Below are positions 10,029 to 18,237 of a stretch of DNA of 38,575 nt, piece after piece. A program made the position numbers and the translations under genes. The notes under the pieces are model-generated. The model saw nothing but the letters and a program-made list of their open reading frames with translations, had not been told where the DNA came from and made no database searches. This DNA is from Botryococcus braunii. Lineage: Eukaryota > Chlorophyta > Trebouxiophyceae. Positions within the stretch are counted from its first letter, which is position 1. The number at the start of each line of letters is the position of its first letter. The DNA is taken from contig MVGU01001585.1 in NCBI GenBank assembly GCA_002005505.1, positions 37,501-76,075 on the forward strand, written 5' to 3'.

Positions 10029-10410
10029 TTAAGAAAGGACTGGGGCAGCTGCCACGTCATCAGCCAGATGGCGAACATGGGCAAGAGGCTCCCAAGTATT
10101 CTCAGTCTCATCGTAGCCTTTCCATTTGACTAAGTAGCGCAAAGACTTTCCAACTTTCTTCTTAGCTATGATGGCCTCCACTTCATAAACGCCGCCACGC
10201 TTGTCTGCATACAAAGGAGGTGGTGAAGTAACAGTAACTGGTACAGATGAAGACACATAAGGCTTCAGCTGGGAAACATGAAACACAGGATGAATATTTA
10301 CAGTCTCAGGCAAGACGAGTCTAAAAGCTCGAGAACCAACTGCTGCAGCAATAGTAAAGGGCCCAAAATACTTAGCTGATAACTTTGACGAGAGCCCAGG
10401 TGAAAGCTGG
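10029..10410 (-). pseudogene. Gypsy copy 1 integrase C-terminus with chromodomain
   Basis: After the shift at 10411-10416 the frame reads KYFGPFTI..., a GPY/F-type module ending HPVFHVSQLKPY. It is followed by a chromodomain: VYEVEAIIAKKKVGKSLRYL, VKWKGYDETENTWEPLAHV and a short helix. Aromatic residues (Tyr, Trp, Tyr/Trp) are present at the usual methyl-lysine cage positions. In chromoviruses this tail is fused to integrase and steers insertion to chromatin marks. The open frame extends upstream to 10526, but that part is not homologous coding. It is separated from the main pol frame by one extra base in a run of six. Confidence 0.88.
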
Positions 10411-12360
10411 TTTTTTCCTTGCAGCCAACAACACCTGGTCCCCCACCTTGAAAGGGTGGTCTCGTCTCTTTCTATCTGCATAAGATTTCTGCCGTTGCTG
10501 TGCAGAGGCAAGATTAGATTTGGCACTCTCTAAGGCAGTCTGCAGCCCCTCAACCCATTCAGAAACGGCAGGATTCACAGAACGTGCGGGAACAGCAGAA
10601 GACAAGGGAGTAAGGGGATGGCGCCCATGATTCGGGAAGAAGGGTGTCTGCAGTGTTGAAGCCTGAAGTGAGTTATTATATGCAAACTCCACCATACTCA
10701 AATACTTGTACCAGTCATCCTGCTTGGGACCCACAAACCCTCTCAGCATGTCTTCCATGGTCCTGTTCATTCTCTCTGTCTGCCCATCCGTCTGAGGGTG
10801 GTAAGCAGTAGACATAGCAATCTCAGTACCCAATATTTTCACAAAGGCCTTCCAAAAATGGCTAGTGAACCTTGGATCTCTATCACTCACAATGGAGGTA
10901 GGCATTCCAAATCTCACAAAGACCCTGTCAACAAACAGTTGTGCAAGTTGAGGTGCAGTGATGGTTTTAGTGCATGCAGCCAAGACACACAACTTAGAAA
11001 ACCTATCCACAAATACCACAATAGAGTCAAACCCACAGCAGACAGGTAAATCAGTCACTAAATCAAGGGAAACGCTCTGCCAAGGTCCATATGGAATGGG
11101 CAGTGGCTGAAGCAAACCATAAGGTACGGCTCCAGTCCCTTTAGTGCGCTGGCAGGTGTCACAAGACCTGCAAAAGTCCCTGACTGATGAGCTGAGACGT
11201 GGCCACCAAAATTCCCTGCACACTAATTCATACATCTTGTTAATCCCAAGATGGCCAGAAAAGGGGGTGGCATGACACTCTTTCACTACCTTCTCTCGCA
11301 ATGCATCAGGGACATACACTCTACCTGACTGCACCGAATAAGGTACAGTGTCTCTCATCACCAAAACACCTTCTTCCACAAGTTTAGCAACTGTGGGATC
11401 AGAAACACACAGCAAAGCAATTTCTGGTAGGAGGGACGAGACAGAAACAGAGGAGACATGCATTACTGCCAAATCAACACGCCTAGACAAAGCATCTGCA
11501 ACAACATTGACAGTGCCCTTCACATATTTAATATCAGGCATGAATCTCATGATTTCAGTAAGCCATCTTTCCTGCCTACTAGTCCTAACAGGAGCACTCA
11601 ATAAATACTCAAGTGCTTGCTGGTCAGTGTGTACAGTAAACTTAGCACCCAGCAACAAATGCTTCCATTTAAGCAAGGCATGAACAAGAGCAAGCAACTC
11701 TCTGTCATATGGTGCTAACTTCCTCTCAGGGGGTTGGAGTTTCCTGGACTCGAAGGCAACGGGCTGCAGTCCCTTTCCTTGATCCTGCTGCAACACAGCA
11801 CCAACAGCAAAACCTGAGGCATCTACATGCACAACAAAAGGTTTATCTAAATCAGGCATCAAAAGGCAAGGAGGAGTAGAAACAAGATCTTTCAGTGCTA
11901 CAAAGGCTTCCCTCTGGGGTCCCTCCCAGGTCCAAGGCACATCCTTTTTGAGCAACTCAGTAAGAGGATAGGCAACATCTACAAAATGGTCCATAAAAGT
12001 ATCATAATATTGAGTAAGACCTAGAAACCCTCTCAACTGTGACACATTCAAAGGAGTGGGCCAATCCTGAGTGGCTGCAACCTTCCTAGGATCCACCATA
12101 ATCCCATGAGGTGTCAACAGGTGTCCAAGGTATTCCACCTGCTTAGCAACAAAATCACACTTAGACCTTTTGCAATAAAATTTATGTTCCCTGAGCACTG
12201 ACAAGACTGTCCTCAAATGCTCCATATGCTCTGCAACAGATTTAGAATATATGAGGATATCGTCTAGGTACAACAGCACAAATCTATCAAGGAAGGGAGA
12301 CAAGATAGAGTTCATCACAGACTGAAAGGTGGCAGGTGCATTGGTTAACCCAAAAGGCAT
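10411..12360 (-). pseudogene. Gypsy copy 1 RT palm, RNase H and integrase
   Basis: A long frame starting at MPFGLTNAPATFQ. RT has the catalytic FVLLYLDDILIYS (near 12260). RNase H shows VVHVDASGFAVGAVLQQD and TVHTDQQALEYLL. Integrase has the HHCC finger (CHATPFSGHLG ... FCRSCDTCQRTKG, 11150-11290). Its core acids are in SLDLVTDLP, IVSDRDPRFTSHFW and AYHPQTDGQTERMNRT. The N-terminal RT half is in a different register at 12392-13240. The frame leaves homology at the A6 run (minus strand) at 10411-10416 and stops at 10372. It copies element RNA into DNA and integrates it. Confidence 0.93.
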
Positions 12361-12391
12361 AACAGTGAACTCATAACGACCATAACGGGTT

Positions 12392-13240
12392 TTAAAAAGC
12401 AGTCTTTTCTATGCTGTCTTCATGCATACGTATCTGATGATATCCAGAGGCAAGGTCTAGCTTAGAAAATACACAACTTCCATGCAATTGCTCGAACATC
12501 TCATCAATCCTAGGCAATGGGTGTTGGTTCCTAACAGTAATCCTATTGAAGGCCCTGTAGTCAATGCATAAACGCCATCCACCATCCTTTTTGGGAACAA
12601 ATAAGATGGGTGCACCAAATGGTGATGTCGATGGGCGGATGAACCCCCTCTCAAGGAGCTCCTGCAACTGTGCACGTAGCTCAGGAAGCTGGGCTCCAGA
12701 CAGTGGATATATGCGGGAGGCTGGAGGAGTTGCGTCCGGCTCCAATCTGATGTGGTGGTCTCCAGCACGAGAAGGAGGGAGGCCTTCAGGAAGTCCAGAC
12801 AGTACATCCTTAAATTCCTGCAAAAGCTGCTCCAACTCTGGCACATTGTATGCATCAGTATCTGAAACATTGTCAGTCACTGCATTCAGTTGAATAATGT
12901 ACACTGATTCACCCAAATTCACCATCTCTTCCACTTCCATGGATGAGATCACATCCCCAGGCATGCCTGACCTCTGACACCCCAAAAGTACATGTGTTTT
13001 ATTAGCATGAACCAAAGACACAACATTCAATTTCCAATTCACAATTGGGTTAAAAGCAGTTAACCAAGGTTTGCCCAAGACAAGATCATAGTAGGTCAAC
13101 TCAGTAGGGAGGAAGGTGACTCCAAAACCCAAGGTCCCAACAGTTAGGTCAGTTGACACACTATGTCCTACCACAGATGTCCTACCATCAGCCACTCTCA
13201 CAGTAACATGTGAACTCAAAGGCACAGTGGGAAGGGCAAG
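12392..13240 (-). pseudogene. Gypsy copy 1 protease tail and RT N-terminal half
   Basis: Opens after the TAG at 13241 with the rest of the aspartic protease ([32 protein letters not shown]). RT fingers follow: [56 protein letters not shown] and [16 protein letters not shown]. The Asp of KLDLASG is the first catalytic acid. The frame ends in TAA within the minus-strand run TTTTTAAAA (12390-12398), one base out of register with the YLDD half. Confidence 0.92.
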
Positions 13241-13936
13241 CTACTGCACAAGTTTATCATCAATAAAATTTGCAGAGGCTCCACTGTCCAACAAAAACCT
13301 GACAGGTCTACTAGCAAGAATTCCCTCAAACTCTATGCAAGTGGAGGAAAGATCAAGACCATTCACAATGTGTCTACTGTCAAGCTGAACAAAAGAGTCA
13401 AAAGAAGTTGCGGGCAGGGGTTTCTCCTTCACACTGAGACAACCAGTCTGTACCAGGCAACGATATAAGGGCAAGCCTGTATGGGAACTGCAGTGGGGTG
13501 AGCTCTTAAAGGTGGAAGTAAGACCCATTGCATCCAAAACAGAAGCCGAGAGCAATACATCATGAGACTGTTGTTGTGTAGTCCCTTCCAGCACCTGTTC
13601 ACAGTGGCTCAGGCAAGAGAGCACAGTCAATCTAGTACCTGGCAGTAGCTGTGACACAAGCTGGCTAACAGTACACTCCCTGTTACTACCATCAACAAAC
13701 AAGACAACATGAGCATCACTAGAAAGAAGGTGAGGAGCTGCATCTCTCTTATACATGCACACAGGATTGATCAAGTCACTGGCATGGGGGGATGTCTGAA
13801 ACTCTCTACACAAACCATGCCCATCCACAATATGGGACATGAAAGAATGGCAACAACTGTGAAAGAAATCCTGCAGATTACCAAGCCCATACAAAACAGG
13901 AATCCCATACTGGGTCACTGAACAGTTGGCAGACAT
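13241..13936 (-). pseudogene. Gypsy copy 1 pre-protease region and aspartic protease active site
   Basis: The C-terminal 40 or so residues contain the retropepsin-like active site [18 protein letters not shown]. The frame then ends at TAG (13241-13243), where copy 3 has GAG. The first 150 or so residues resemble no gag or nucleocapsid domain I know. They are rich in Cys, His and Ser but have no CX2CX4HX4C knuckle. The segment is in frame with RT except for the TAG. It might be a degenerate or unusual gag-protease linker. Confidence 0.8.
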
Positions 13937-14014
13937 CTGAAACAGGCCTCACACTGCTGTAACACCAAAGAAGTCCAACAAATCAAGTTTTATTTGAATT
14001 GTGAAAGTGATTCC

Positions 14015-14539
14015 TCAACTCAAGGTGTAATTGGAAGCACGGAAGAACGTCGTAGCCACCTCCACGGACCGAGCGGATGCCAAGCCTACATCGTAGGTCC
14101 CCAAAAACATTTCAGTCTGCATAAGCCAAGGATCCAACTTTATTGGATCTCCCTCGAATACAGATGGGTCTGGCAACTTGAGCGAGGGCTTCCCTGAACC
14201 TGACGAGGCTGTAGCCGATGCCGGAGTTGCCGTTGGTATGGGCTGCGGCACGACCACAGGTGCAGGTTGCGCGAGAGAGCACTGAATTAACATCTCAAGT
14301 CCCTCTGAAATGCTCTGAGCGGTATCAGCTGGAGGGGAATGCGACGGAACACTAGATCTTAATGCAACGGCTCCTTCGAGCAGGGCACCGATATCTACCA
14401 AACGCCTAAGCATACAACGAGGATCTACCCATGAACGATCTACATATACATAAGCAAGAAGATCTATGGATGGATCTGGCTCCGCGATGCCAGGACTAGG
14501 TGCACGAGCCCTTGAACCCGAACGAGGATACCGAGACAT
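14015..14539 (-). pseudogene. Gypsy copy 1 gag remnant
   Basis: Starts at ATG 14537-14539 (MSRYPRSGSRARAPSPGIAE), 53 bases after the PBS. The C-terminal part has the gypsy gag block KLPDPSVFEGDPIKLDPWLM followed by QTEMFLGTYDVGLASARSVE. The frame stops about 20 residues later, at 174 residues. Gypsy gag usually continues for a few hundred residues through capsid and a zinc knuckle, neither of which is seen. The same endpoint occurs in copies 2 and 3, so it belongs to the lineage. Deletion and an unspliced intron are both possible. Confidence 0.8.
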
Positions 14540-14591
14540 CACAATCCGAAAGGAAAAGAAACGCACCACGAACGAACGACAAGGAACTAAT

Positions 14592-14608
14592 CCTTGTCGC
14601 CGATACCA
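14592..14608 (-). other. Primer-binding site of gypsy copy 1
   Basis: Minus-strand TGGTATCGGCGACAAGG starts one base after the LTR end. The TGG complements a tRNA 3' CCA. The TGGTATC start is like initiator-Met tRNA sites, but the following bases differ from the TGGTATCAG I recall for plants, so the tRNA is not certain. The same site precedes the LTRs at 24887 and 30488. Confidence 0.7.
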
Positions 14609-14609
14609 C

Positions 14610-14870
14610 TGTAGCGTTAACTAAGCGGAAGAGGTTTTTATGAGACAGTGAGACGTTCGTGGTGTGCAACGAAAGAGTGTTACATGATTGATTCGCAAGC
14701 GTACTCTTAAACCCAGGGTGGATTGAATTATACTGTACTGCCACAGACGCGTAGTCGGGCAACCGAGCGAACTACTTGAGCGAGGTTGTACTGCGAATCC
14801 AGATCACATGGCAAGTCAAAGAGCAATGCCAAGGACCATACTAGAGCATTATACCCTAGGAAATGCTACA
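14610..14870 (-). repeat. Gypsy copy 1 5' LTR (261 bp)
   Basis: Reads as identical to 9011-9271. Its right end GCTACA is followed by the GCAGA duplication and the resumed integrase of B. Confidence 0.96.
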
Positions 14871-15484
14871 GCAGATGTCTCCAGCTTAGTGCCCTGGGAT
14901 GCACAAAATTCTTTGAACTTGGCATTTAAGAACTCTGTGCCTCTGTCACTGCGGATGCACTTCACTGTAGTTTCCCTCTCAGTTTGCCAATACAAAATTA
15001 GGTCTCTGACAACAGCTCCAATTACATCTTTTGACTTCACTGGCAGCACTGCCTTCCACCCAGATGCCTCATCAGTTACAGTTACCCAAAAGCGTTCCCC
15101 AGTAATGGCTGCTGGTGATATGGGACCCACAGTGTCAATGTGGATTCTGTCAAGGGGTTTCTCAGCAGGTCTAGAGCTTTCACCAAATGACGGACGTGCA
15201 TGCTTCCCCTCAATGCATGCTTCACAGTACTTAGGACACTTTTCACAAGGGGACATTAAGGTGTCTAGACCAGTAACCAGTTGCTCACTGCTCAGGCGTT
15301 TCATCCATGGGTCTCCTGGGTGTCCCAATCTGCTGTGCCACAGAAAACGTTTGGCACAGTCATGGCTTTGACCTTTGGAGCATTTCTTCTTCAGGGCAGC
15401 TGTCACTGAATAAGGAACCTTCACTGGTGCTACTGGGAGGCAGTTGTGAATATAATAGAGGCCATTCTCTGGTTTCACAGGCAT
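14871..15484 (-). pseudogene. Element B pre-integrase zinc domain and integrase core, upstream part
   Basis: Begins right after the TGA at 15488 and is in the same frame as gag-protease. It holds the HHCC region (FLWHSRLGHPGDPWMKRLSS, then CEKCPKYCEACIEGKHARPS). The integrase core follows with IHIDTVGPISPAAITGERFW (first Asp) and CIRSDRGTEFLNAKFKEFC (second Asp). It is cut after LETSA by gypsy copy 1; the Glu block continues at 9010. The apparent ATG at 15482 is probably internal to a former gag-pol polyprotein. Confidence 0.9.
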
Positions 15485-15487
15485 CTG

Positions 15488-16906
15488 TCAACCACTCGGT
15501 CCTGAGACAGCAGTGAATGCTCCCAGTCTATCTGTACTGAACCGGATTCCATCACGCAGAGCAGCAGATACTGATAGAATATTGGTGGTGGCTGAGGGAA
15601 CACACTGGACATGATGCAGCCACACTGGAATATGCTGAGAGGACATGAGACACACTGACCCAGTAGCAACAATACCCCCAGTGGCATCAGATGTAGCAAG
15701 CAGCAGTGGAATAGGGTGGTCATGTACTGTAGGGGCATGCAGCAGGGAAAGGTTGTTCACAAGATGTACAGACGCTCCACTGTCCACAAGCCACGACTGT
15801 TTGGACTGTTGGTGTTTACTGCCATCCAGCACATTGTAAGATACCACGTATGGCATACCTTCTGAGGGAGGAGAAGGTGGGCCTGGAGGAGGGTGCAGCA
15901 GTGGGAACGCTCCAGTGCCTGGGAATGCATGCTGCACGCTTGGAGGTGGCTGGGGTGCACCAGGAAACTGTCCTTGGGGCCACATGGCAGCAAGTTGCTG
16001 TACAGCTGCCACCACATTGCGTTGTGTCTCTGCATCCCTTTGACGTTTGCGGCAGTCTCTCCAGAAATGGCCTTTCCTATGGCAGTAGTTGCACGTGCCC
16101 CTCACTTCTCCCCTTGATTCTGTGTCTGCTGGCTGTCTGGAGGGATTGGCCCCGCTAGTGGAAGGGGCTGGAGCAGTCTCTAGTTGAGCAGGCATTGCTT
16201 TCATCACCATGGCAGGCTGTTCTCCATCATCGTTGTAGCCAGAAGCCTCTGCAGTGGTGGAAATGAGAGCTGCCAGTTCATCCAGGGGGTAAGCTACTGC
16301 AGTGGGTAACAGCCCGGGAGGATTAGCTGCTGCTGGCAGTCCCTGCACTATCTGAGTGGCCACATGACCATCCAAGAGGTCATGGCCGTTGCGTTTCAAG
16401 CAGCCTTTGAGATTTATCATTCTAGACACATACTGAGAGATCGTTTCTCCACGTCTCATCCCTCTTGACATTTCCTTCAGCCAGTCTGCATTGGCTTGAG
16501 TGTTGTAACCACCAACAAATTTCTTGCAAATGAACAGATATGCATCATATGCTGACGGCTTACTTGACACTGCTCCTAACCATTCCTCTGGAACTGACTC
16601 ATACAGCAGAAGCATTGCAGCCGCATTATGGATAGTCCCAGGCATGGCTGACTGAATGGCAGGAAAAGAACACTTAGCACTATTGGCAGCAGTAAAGGCA
16701 TTGTCCCATACCACAAAATTTGTGCCATGACGATCCAGTTTAATATGCACTTTGACTTGGGTGGCTATGACCTTGGGAAGTACATCTCCCTCGCCCTTTG
16801 ATGTGCTGGGTGTACACGGCTGTCGTGTGGGAGACGATGTAGACGCCTCCTCTGTTGTGGGCTCCTCCTCTGATGGCTCCCTTGATTTAGATCTCTTTCT
16901 CGCCAT
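15488..16906 (-). CDS. Element B gag-protease
   Basis: A 472-residue frame starting at ATG 16904-16906. A basic, Ser/Glu-rich N-terminus is followed by a UBN2-type copia gag (about residues 50-225, with FVVWDNAFTAAN and ANADWLKEMSRGMRRGETIS). The CCHC knuckle CNYCHRKGHFWRDC is near residue 270 and the aspartic protease SWLVDSGASVHLVNNLSLLH near residue 370. Gag forms the particle and the protease matures it. The frame ends in TGA (15488-15490), after which the integrase resumes in the same frame. The TGA may be a decay mutation or a read-through stop giving extra Gag over Pol. Gag itself appears intact. Confidence 0.9.
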   Translation of the reverse strand: MARKRSKSREPSEEEPTTEEASTSSPTRQPCTPSTSKGEGDVLPKVIATQVKVHIKLDRHGTNFVVWDNAFTAANSAKCSFPAIQSAMPGTIHNAAAMLLLYESVPEEWLGAVSSKPSAYDAYLFICKKFVGGYNTQANADWLKEMSRGMRRGETISQYVSRMINLKGCLKRNGHDLLDGHVATQIVQGLPAAANPPGLLPTAVAYPLDELAALISTTAEASGYNDDGEQPAMVMKAMPAQLETAPAPSTSGANPSRQPADTESRGEVRGTCNYCHRKGHFWRDCRKRQRDAETQRNVVAAVQQLAAMWPQGQFPGAPQPPPSVQHAFPGTGAFPLLHPPPGPPSPPSEGMPYVVSYNVLDGSKHQQSKQSWLVDSGASVHLVNNLSLLHAPTVHDHPIPLLLATSDATGGIVATGSVCLMSSQHIPVWLHHVQCVPSATTNILSVSAALRDGIRFSTDRLGAFTAVSGPSG

Positions 16907-16922
16907 GTAGCTCGAATGTCAC

Positions 16923-17447
16923 TCAATCTGCGTTAGGTTCTGAACGCTGCGAGTCCCCGTCTTCGTCTCCGTTATCTGTGTCCGTGCACCACTCCTCTGG
17001 GCTGAATCCTTTTCTGCTGCCCAGAAGGGAAAGTAGGAAGTCCTCGTCAAGAGTGGCGAGAGCACACTCCACTGCTGTGTAGGCTGCCCTTTCTTCCCAA
17101 TACTCGGGTTTGCTGGGTCCTCCGATCTGTTGTAGATGCCGCTCAAATAATGCTCGCGTGACGAAGCCTGGATCCGCGTTGATGAATGAACACTCCCACG
17201 CAGTTACTTTGTAGGCTGGGTAAGCAGAGAATCGTCGTCTGAACCACTGAGGCTGTTCGACTTTGCCCAGTCCGTACGCACGGCTGACAAAATCCTTCAC
17301 TAGAAATGCTCGTTCTTCTGGTGTTCTCGGTCCCGTATCTCCTCCAGCTCGCCTCAGGCTATCATATGTAGGTGGTGAAGGAGGTGGGGGAATAAAAGGT
17401 CTTTTACCGCCGGCCGACATCCTTCCGCTCTGCTTCGTTCGTCCCAT
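16923..17447 (-). CDS. Extra 174-residue ORF upstream of gag in element B, function unknown
   Basis: A complete frame from ATG (17445-17447), 41 bases after the PBS, to TGA (16923-16925), 16 bases before the gag ATG and in a different register. It resembles no domain I recognise. The N-terminus is basic and proline-rich (GGKRPFIPPPPSPPTYDSL). The middle is aromatic and charged (QPQWFRRRFSAYPAYKVTAW, PSKPEYWEERAAYTAVECAL), with a short hydrophobic segment DEDFLLSLLG. The tail is acidic (DTDNGDEDGD). I see no signal peptide or zinc motif. Copia elements usually go from PBS to gag directly; A and C show no equivalent. It could be a captured host sequence or an element-specific accessory protein. 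Confidence 0.6.
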   Translation of the reverse strand: MGRTKQSGRMSAGGKRPFIPPPPSPPTYDSLRRAGGDTGPRTPEERAFLVKDFVSRAYGLGKVEQPQWFRRRFSAYPAYKVTAWECSFINADPGFVTRALFERHLQQIGGPSKPEYWEERAAYTAVECALATLDEDFLLSLLGSRKGFSPEEWCTDTDNGDEDGDSQRSEPNAD

Positions 17448-17488
17448 CGTAGGCTCGGAACATACTTTCAGTTGCCCAGCTCAAGAGT

Positions 17489-17504
17489 TGGTGGGCCCAT
17501 AACC
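17489..17504 (-). other. Primer-binding site of element B, half-initiator-tRNA type
   Basis: Minus-strand GGTTATGGGCCCACCA starts directly at the LTR end. It complements the anticodon arm of initiator tRNA-Met (GGGCCCAUAACC includes the CAU anticodon), not a tRNA 3' end. This matches the PBS known for Drosophila copia, which is primed by a cleaved 5' half of that tRNA. The bases TGGTGGGCCC on the stem side fit the plant-type tRNA as I recall it. Confidence 0.85.
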
Positions 17505-18232
17505 TGTACAATTCTGGGCGTAATGTTCCCTGTATGTCCCGGCACGAAGGGTGTTAAGCTCGGTCGGGTCTCTTGCTGTGTGTAGGAGAGCAAGCAGAGC
17601 CCGACTATGTGTTGATACTTGTGGCAACTGATCAGAGATAAGCACCCGGAGTGCTCTTTCAGTCCCAAACAAGTCATTACATTGCTTCTTGCTCTCTCTC
17701 AACGCCAAGGAATTCAAACTACCTCTTCTACGCATCGACAGATAGTTCGCATTACCATTGTTCGATGAGCCAAGCATTAGCAACATTCTAATACGCTTAT
17801 CTAGACCTCTTCCTAATCAATTGTTCATGCAAGTTACGCTAAGTTGCAGCACTCCACCTGTATGTCCCGGCACGAAGGGTGTTAAGCTCGGTCGGGTCTC
17901 TTGCTGTGTGTAGGAGAGCAAGCAGAGCCCGACTATGTGTTGATACTTGTGGCAACTGATCAGAGATAAGCACCCGGAGTGCTCTTTCAGTCCCAAACAA
18001 GTACCGAGCCCTTCATGCCTGCTGCCTATATCCTTTCTCGCAAGAACGCGTCAGATTGCATTACTCTCTTTCTCCGAAATGGAATCAGTCCAGATCAATT
18101 ATGGCAGAACTCTAGAGTTCTGCCATCCCTTACTCAACCTCTAAGATTGTTCACAGTGATTGCTTTAGAGAAGCCTGGCCACTATTACTCTTCTGAGGGA
18201 AAGTCACTAAATGTTCTTTCACTATTATAACA
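17505..18232 (-). repeat. Element B 5' LTR (728 bp)
   Basis: Same length and ends as 5053-5780. Differences noticed are AGTTACGC against AGTTACAC and CACTAAATG against CACTACATG. It contains the two 146-bp units at 17529-17674 and 17857-18002. Being on the 5' side for the minus strand, it should hold the promoter of B; I see no compelling TATA box. Confidence 0.95.
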
Positions 18233-18237
18233 ATTAC
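18233..18237. repeat. Target-site duplication of element B, right copy (ATTAC)
   Basis: Matches 5048-5052 across the insertion. Confidence 0.93.

Larger units (their letters stand above)
9011..14870 (-). mobile_element. Ty3/gypsy chromovirus copy 1, inserted in integrase of B
   Basis: A 5.86-kb element on the minus strand with 261-bp LTRs. Order from the 5' LTR is PBS, short gag, protease, RT, RNase H, integrase, GPY/F-like module and chromodomain, the order of chromoviruses (RT before integrase). The LTRs read as identical and a clean GCAGA duplication is present, so insertion is very recent. Coding is interrupted by a short gag, a TAG after the protease and single-base shifts in RT and after integrase. 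Confidence 0.95.
5053..18232 (-). mobile_element. Copia element B, inserted in gag of A and interrupted by gypsy copy 1
   Basis: A full-length minus-strand Ty1/copia element bounded by 728-bp LTRs with TG...CA ends, with a PPT at 5781, a PBS ending at 17504 and ATTAC duplications. From the 5' LTR leftward it holds an extra ORF, gag-protease, integrase (split by gypsy copy 1), RT and RNase H. Without the gypsy insert it would be about 7.3 kb. By eye the two LTRs differ at about two positions, so the insertion is recent. The body nevertheless has two in-frame stops (TGA at 15488, TAG at 7970) and three frameshifts in RT/RNase H. Confidence 0.93.

Noticed and set aside
9797..10129. Plus-strand open frame in the gypsy 3' region, repeated in copies 2 and 3
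   Set aside because: It overlaps the chromodomain gene on the other strand and the untranslated region, has no domain, and is repeated only because the whole element is.
7970..15490. Alternative genetic code (TAG or TGA read as amino acids)
   Set aside because: The stops differ in type, TAG replaces GAG in a sister copy, and frameshifts occur alongside; the intact frame of C ends at a normal TAG.
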